Shown here piece after piece: positions 58,020 to 64,000 of a stretch of DNA of 64,000 nucleotides. Position 1 is the stretch's first letter, and every line of letters starts with the position of its first letter. Source of the DNA: Mercurialis annua. Lineage: Eukaryota > Streptophyta > Magnoliopsida > Malpighiales > Euphorbiaceae. The translations under genes and the position numbers were made by a program. Below the pieces are notes generated by a model, which worked only from the letters and a program-made list of their open reading frames with translations, was not told where the DNA came from and did no database searches. Location of the stretch: contig NC_065571.1 of the NCBI RefSeq assembly GCF_937616625.2, forward strand, positions 21,017,701-21,081,700, in the 5' to 3' direction.

Positions 58020-61000
58020 ACGTTTCACCTTTTTGGCGATTTAAATCAAATGTTTAAAACGTTACGAAAACAATCCAAACGTTTAAAACGTTATGAAACA
58101 AATCCAAACGTTTCACCTTTTCAGCGATTTAAGTCAAACGTTACGAAACAAATCCAATTGTTTCACCTTTTTAGCGATTTAAGCCAAACATTTAAAACGT
58201 TACGTAACTAATCCAAACCTTTAAAATATTACGAAACAAATCCAAACGTTTCTCCTTTTTAGCGATTTAAGTCAAACAGAAACAAAAGTTACGAAACAAA
58301 TCCAAACATTTCACGTTTTTAGCAATGTAATCTAAATGTTTAAAACGTTAATAAGCCAATCCAAACATTTAGATGTTATGAAATAAATCCAAATGTTTCC
58401 CCTTTTTAGCGATTTAAGCCAAACATTTACAAACATTACGAAATAAATCCAAACGTTTCACCTTTTTAGCGATATAAGCAAAAAGTTTACAAACGTTACG
58501 AAACAAATCCAAACGTTTCACATTTTTATCGATTTAAGCCAAACGTTTAAAACGTTGCAAAACCTATCCAAACGTTTAAAACGTTGAGAAACCAATCCAA
58601 ATGTTTAAAATATTACAAATTAATTCCAAACGTTTCCCCTTTTTAGCGATTTAAGCCAAACGTTTACAAACGTTACGAAACAAATCCATACGTTTCACCT
58701 TTTTAGCGATTTAAGCCAAACGTATAAAACATTGTGAAACCAATCCAAACGTTTAAAACGTTCTGAAACAAATCCAAACGTTTCACCTTTTAGCGATTAA
58801 AGCCAAAAGTTTACAAACGTTACGAAACAAATCCAAACGTTTCACCTTTTTAGCAATTTTAGATAAACGTTTACAAAAATTACGAAACAAATCCAAATGT
58901 TTCACCTTTTTAGCGATTTAATATAAATGTTTAAAGCGTTACTAAACCAATCCAAAACGTTTATAATGTTATGAAACAAATCCAAATGTTTCACCTTTTT
59001 AGCGATTTAAGCCAAACGTTTACAAACACTACGAAACAAATCCAAAAGTCTTACCTTTTTAGCGATTTAAGCCAAACGTTTAACACGCTACGAAACCAAT
59101 CCAAAAGTTTATGAAATAAATCCAAACGTTTCAGCTTTTTAGCGATTGAAGCCAAAAGTTTACAAACGTTACGAAACAAATCCAAACGTTTCACCTTTTT
59201 AGCAATTTAAGCCAAATGTTTAAAACATTACGAAACTGATCCAAACGATTAAAACGTTGCGAAACAAATCCAAACGTTTAAAACGTTACGAAACAAATGC
59301 AAACGTTTCACCTTTTTAGCGATTTAAGCCAAACGTTTACAACAATTACGAAACAAATGCAAACGTTTAACCTTTTTAGCGATTTAAGCCAAACGTTTAA
59401 AACGTTACGAAACCAATCTAAACGTTTAAAACATTACGAAAAAAATTCTAACGTTCACCTTTTTAGCAAATTAAGCCAAACTTTAACAAACGTTACGAAA
59501 AAAATCCAAATGTTTCACCTTTTTAGCGATTTAAGTCATATGTTTAAAACATTACGAAACCAATCCAAACATTTAAAACGTTACGAAACAAATCCTAACG
59601 TTTCTCCTTTTTAGCGATTTAAGCCAAACGTTTAAAACGTTTCGAAACAAATCCAAACGTTTCACCTTATTAGTGATTTAAGCCAAACGTTTAAATCGTT
59701 ACAAAACCAATCCAAACGTTTAAAACGTTACAAAATAAATCCAAACGTTTCACATTTTTAGCGATTTAAGCAAAACGTTTAAAACTTTACGAAACCAATC
59801 CAAATATTTTAAACGCTATGAAACCAATCAAAACGTTTAAAACCTTGCAACACAAATCCAAGTGTTTCACCTTTTTTCTGATTTAAGACAAACATTTACA
59901 AAAGTTATGAAACCAATCTAAATGTTTCACCTTTTTATCAATTTAAGCCAAATATTTAAATGTTAGGAAACCAATCCAAATGTTTAAAAGGTTATGAAAC
60001 AAATTCAAACGTTTCACCTGTTTAGCGATTTAAGCCAAATGTTTACAAACATTACGAAACAAATCTAAACGTTTCATATTTGTAGTGATTTACGCCAAAT
60101 GTTTAAAATGTTATGAAACCAATCCAAACGTTTAAAACGTTACGAAACAAATCCTAACGTTTCACCTTTTTAGCGATTTAAGCCAAACCTTTAAAACGTT
60201 ACGAAACAAATCCTAACATTTTTAGCGATTTAAGCCAAACGTTTAAAACGTTACGAAACAAATCCTAACTATTCCCTTTTTTAGAGATATAAGCCAAACG
60301 TTTAAAACGTTTCGAAACAAATCCAAACGTGTCCCCTTTTAAGTTATTTAATCCAAACATTTAAAACGCCACGAAACCAATCCAAACATTTAAAATGTTA
60401 CGAAAGAAATCCTAATATTTCACCTTTTTAGCTGTTTAAGCCAAACGTTTACAAACGCTACGAAACAAATCCAAACGTTTCCCCTATTTAGCGATTTAGG
60501 CCAAATGTTTAAAACTATATGAAACCAATCCAAAAGTTTAAAACGTTATGAATCAAATCCTAACATTTCCCCTTTTTAATAATTTAAGCCAAACGTTTAA
60601 TACGTAACGAAACAAATCCTAATGTTTCGCCTTTTTAATTATTTAGGCCAAACATTTAAAACGTTACGAAACAAATACTAATGTTTCCCCTTTTTATGCG
60701 ATTTTAGCCAAACGTTTAAAACTTTACAAAACAAATCCAAATGTTTCACCTTTTTAGCGATTTAAACCAAAAGTTACGAAACAAATCCAAATATTTCACC
60801 TTTTTAGCGATGTAATCTAAATGTTTAAAACGTTACTAAACCAATCTAAATGTTTAAAACGTTAAGAAACAGATCCAAATGTTTCACCTTATTAGCTATA
60901 TAAGTCAAATGTTTACAAACATTACAAAACAAATCCAAACGTTTCACCATTTTAGCGATTTAAGCCAAACGTTTGACACGTTATGAAACCAATCCAAACG

Positions 61001-61470
61001 TTTAAAACGTTACGAAATAAAACAAAACATTTCCCCTTCTTAGCGATTTAAGCCAAACGTTTACAAACGTTACGAAACAAATTCAAACGTTTCACTTTTT
61101 TAGCGATTTAAGCCAAAAGTTTACAAACGTTACGAAACAAATTCAAACATTTACCTTTTTAGCGATTTAAGCCAAACATTTAAAACGTCACGAAACAAAT
61201 CCAGATGTTTCACCTTTTTAGCGATTTAAGCCAAACGTTTAAAACGTCATGAAACAAATCCAAACGTTTCACCTTTTTAGCCATTAAAGCCAAAAGTTTA
61301 CAAACGTTACCAAATAAATCCAAACGTTTCCCCTTTTTAGCAATTTAAGCCAAACGTTAACAAAAGTGACGAAACAAATCCAAATGTTTCACCTTTTTAG
61401 CGATTTAATCTAAAAGTTTAAAACGTTACTAAACCAATCCAAAACGTTTAAAACGTTACGAAACAAATCC
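58020..61470 (+). repeat. 3.4-kb satellite unit, copy 3 (no LTR attached)
   Basis: Same order of variants as copies 1 and 2 at about +9.0 kb from copy 2 (TTTTTGGCGATTT at 58031, AAGTGTTTCACC at 59860). It is more diverged. Its left edge continues into ordinary satellite rather than an LTR, so it shows the state before the LTR junction formed. Confidence 0.85.
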
Positions 61471-64000
61471 AAATGTTTCACCTTTTTAGTAATTTAAGCC
61501 AACAGTTTAGAAACATTACAAAATAAACCCAGACGTTTAACACGTTACGAAACCGATCCAAACGTCTAAAACGTTATGAAATTAATCCAGACATTTCAAC
61601 TTTTTAGCGATTTAAGCCAAACATTTACAAACGTTACGAAACAAATCTAAACATTTCACCTTTTTAACGATATGAAGCTGATCCAAACGTTTAAAACGTC
61701 ACGAAACAAATCCAAACGTTTAAAACGCCACGAAACCAATCCAAACGTTTAAAACGTTATGAAAGAAATCCTAATGTTTCACCTTTTTAGCTATTTAAGC
61801 AAAACGTTTACAAACGCTACGAAACAAATCCAAACGTTTCACCTATTTAGCGATTTAGGCCAAACGTTTAAAACTATATGAAACCAATCCAAACGTTTAA
61901 AACGTTATGAATCAAATCCTAACGTTTCATCTTTTTAGTAATTTAAGCCAAACGTTTTAGCGATTTAAGCGATTTAGGCCAAATCCTAATGTTTCACCTT
62001 TTTAACGATTGAAGTCAATGGTTTAAAACCTTACGAAACAAATCCTAATGTTTAACCTTTTTAGCGATTTAAGCCAAAGGTTTAAAACGTTACGAAACAA
62101 ATCTTAATGTTTCACCTTTTTAGCGATTTAATCAAAACGGTTAAAATGTTACGAAAAAAATCCTAAGTTTCACCTTTTTAGCGATTTAAACCAAACGTTT
62201 AAAACGTTACGAAACAAATCAAAATGTTTCATCTCTTTTGCGATTTAAACGAAACGTTTTAAATGTTACGAAACCAATCCAAATGTTTAAAACATTACTA
62301 AACAAATCCAAATATTTCTCCTTTTTAGCGATTTAAGACAAACGATTACAAATGTTAAGAAACAAATTCAAATGTTTCACCTTTTTAGAGATTTAAGACA
62401 AACGTTTAAAACATTACGAAACAAATCCAAACGTTTCACTTTTTTAGCGATTTAAGCAAAATGTTTACAAATGTTACCAAGTAATTACAAACATTTCACC
62501 TTTTTAGCGATTTAAGTCAAACCTTTACACATGTTACGAAACAAATCCAAACGTTTCACCTTTTTAACGATTTAAGCCTAACGTTTAAAACGTTACGAAA
62601 TAAATCCAAACGTTTCCCATTTTTACCAATTTAAGCCAAACTTTTTAAACGATACGAAACAAATCCAAACGTTTACAAACATTACAGAAAAAAGCTAAAC
62701 GTTTCACCTTTTTAGCTATTTAAGTGAAACATTTAATACGTTACGAAACCAATCCAGACGTTTAAAATGTTACGAATCAAATCCAAATGTTTCACCTTTT
62801 TAGCGATTTAAGCCAAACGTTTACAAACGTTACGAAAGAAATCCAAACATTTCACCTTTTTATCAATTGAAGCCAAACATTTAAAACATTACGAAACAAA
62901 TCTGAATGTTTCCCCTTTTTAGCAATTTAAGCCAAACGTTTACAAACATTACGAAACAAATCCAAACGTTTTTCCTTTTTAGCGATTTAAGCCAAACGTT
63001 TAAAACGTTACGAAACCAAATCCAAAACGTTTCACCTTTATTACGATTTAAGCCAAACATTTACAAACGTTACGGAACAGATCCAAACGTTTCCCCTTTC
63101 TAGCGATTTAAGACGCTCGTTTACAAATGTTACGAAACAAATCCAAACGTTTCCCCTTTTTAGAGATTTAAGCCAAACGTTTATAAACGCTACGAAACAA
63201 ATCCCAACGTTTCACCTTATTAGCTATTTCAGCCAAACGTTCAAAACGTTACGAAACAAATCCTAATGTTTCACCTTTTTACCGATTAAAGCCAATGGTT
63301 TAAAACCATACGAAACAAATCCTAATGTTTCACCCTTTTAGCGATTTAAGCCACACGTTTAAAACGTTACGAAACCAATTCAAAGGTTTAAAACGTTACG
63401 AAACAGATCTTAATGTTTGACCTTTTAGCGATTTAATTAAAATGTTTAAAACGTTATGAAACAAATCCTAATGTTTCACCTTTTTAGCGATTTAAGCCAA
63501 ATGTTTAAAACATTACAAAACAAATCCGAACGTTTCACCTTTTTAGCGATTTTAAGCCAAACGGTTAAAACATTACGAAACCAATCCAAATGTTTAAAAC
63601 GTTACTAAACAAATCCAAACGTTTCGCCTTTTTAGCAATTTAAGCCAACGTTTCGCCTTTTTAGAAATTTAAGCAAAATGTTTCCAAATTTTATGAAACA
63701 AATTCAAACGTTTCACCTTTTTAGTGATTTTAGACAAACGTTTAAAACATTACCAAACAAATCCAAACGTTTCACCTATTTAGCGATTTAAGCCAAACCT
63801 TTACAAATGCTACGAAACAAATCCGAATGTTTCACCTTTTTAGCGATTTAAGCCTAACGTTTAAAACGTTATGAAATAAATCCAAACGTTTCCCATTTTT
63901 AGCAATTTAAGCCAAACCTTAAAAATGTTACGAAACAAATCCAAATGTTTCACCTTTTTAGTGATCTAAGCCAAACGTTACGAAACATATCCATACATTT

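Larger units (their letters stand above)
48991..64000 (+). repeat. 60-bp satellite array, orientation B, right block (15 kb)
   Basis: Uninterrupted satellite to the window end, made of 60-bp and ~89-bp units. No TE insertion is seen in these 15 kb. Several sizes of duplication are nested in it and listed separately. All ORFs here have a 20-residue period (for example [15 protein letters not shown]) and are not genes. Confidence 0.96.

Noticed and set aside
48991..64000. CRISPR-like regular repeat spacing
   Set aside because: The units are contiguous satellite monomers with no unique spacers, in a plant sequence with no cas genes.
1..64000. Calling the array centromeric
   Set aside because: No CRM-type element or CENH3 evidence. 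Short monomers and a Tekay-like nest fit any heterochromatin; sequence alone cannot decide.

Overview
This window looks like plant nuclear heterochromatin, probably from an eudicot. The sequence is AT-rich. It holds a ~60-bp satellite in long arrays and LTR retrotransposons primed by plant initiator tRNA-Met (sites of the form TGGTATCAGAGC). I see no host protein-coding gene, rRNA gene, tRNA gene or prokaryotic feature. I cannot name the species. Every open reading frame with a recognisable domain belongs to a retrotransposon; most other long ORFs are by-products of tandem repeats.

Layout. 1-5468: satellite array in orientation A, with one inverted-repeat MITE (1335-1735) and a ~320-bp higher-order repeat. 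5469-13980: an island of broken elements. It holds the 5' leader and LTR of a minus-strand Ty3/gypsy element (here Tekay-3), a 476-bp patchwork of satellite and copia pieces inside that LTR, a Ty1/copia LTR with leader (9308 to ~13271) carrying an 828-bp Mutator-type MITE with a perfect 9-bp target duplication, and a truncated LTR of another gypsy family. 13981-64000: satellite in the opposite orientation B, broken by an LTR-element nest from 17358 to 48990.

The nest. Tekay-2 is an older chromovirus-like gypsy family on the minus strand. One copy is an LTR with a CAAAC target duplication at its outer ends (17358 and 34481). That LTR has itself been invaded by 3.4 kb of satellite and by Tekay-1. 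A second, truncated Tekay-2 copy (34548-48990) keeps RNase H through gag, the primer site and a partial LTR. Tekay-1 (22538-33805, 11.3 kb) has two 2830-bp LTRs that differ by only about seven bases by eye, a GTACC target duplication, and an extra 212-bp copy of its U3 start outside the 5' LTR. A Ty1/copia element (38883-47613, 8.7 kb, CGAAT target duplication) sits inside the Tekay-2 LTR on the plus strand, and its gag-pol is open except for one stop.

How the parts relate. Tekay-1 and Tekay-2 carry the same gag-protease-RT-RNase H order, and Tekay-1 also retains integrase. Every nonsense codon found in the elements is explicable by a C-to-T or G-to-A change, mostly CAG to TAG. The satellite has been amplified at several scales (30/60 bp, ~320 bp, 118 and 623 bp, 2.24 kb, 3.4 kb). 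One LTR-satellite junction is present twice, 30.75 kb apart, so array amplification has carried retrotransposon pieces with it. An uninterrupted paralogous copy of the Tekay-2 insertion site survives at 56640-56644. Names such as Tekay-1/2/3 are labels for this window; the lineage assignment is from protein motifs and LTR length only.
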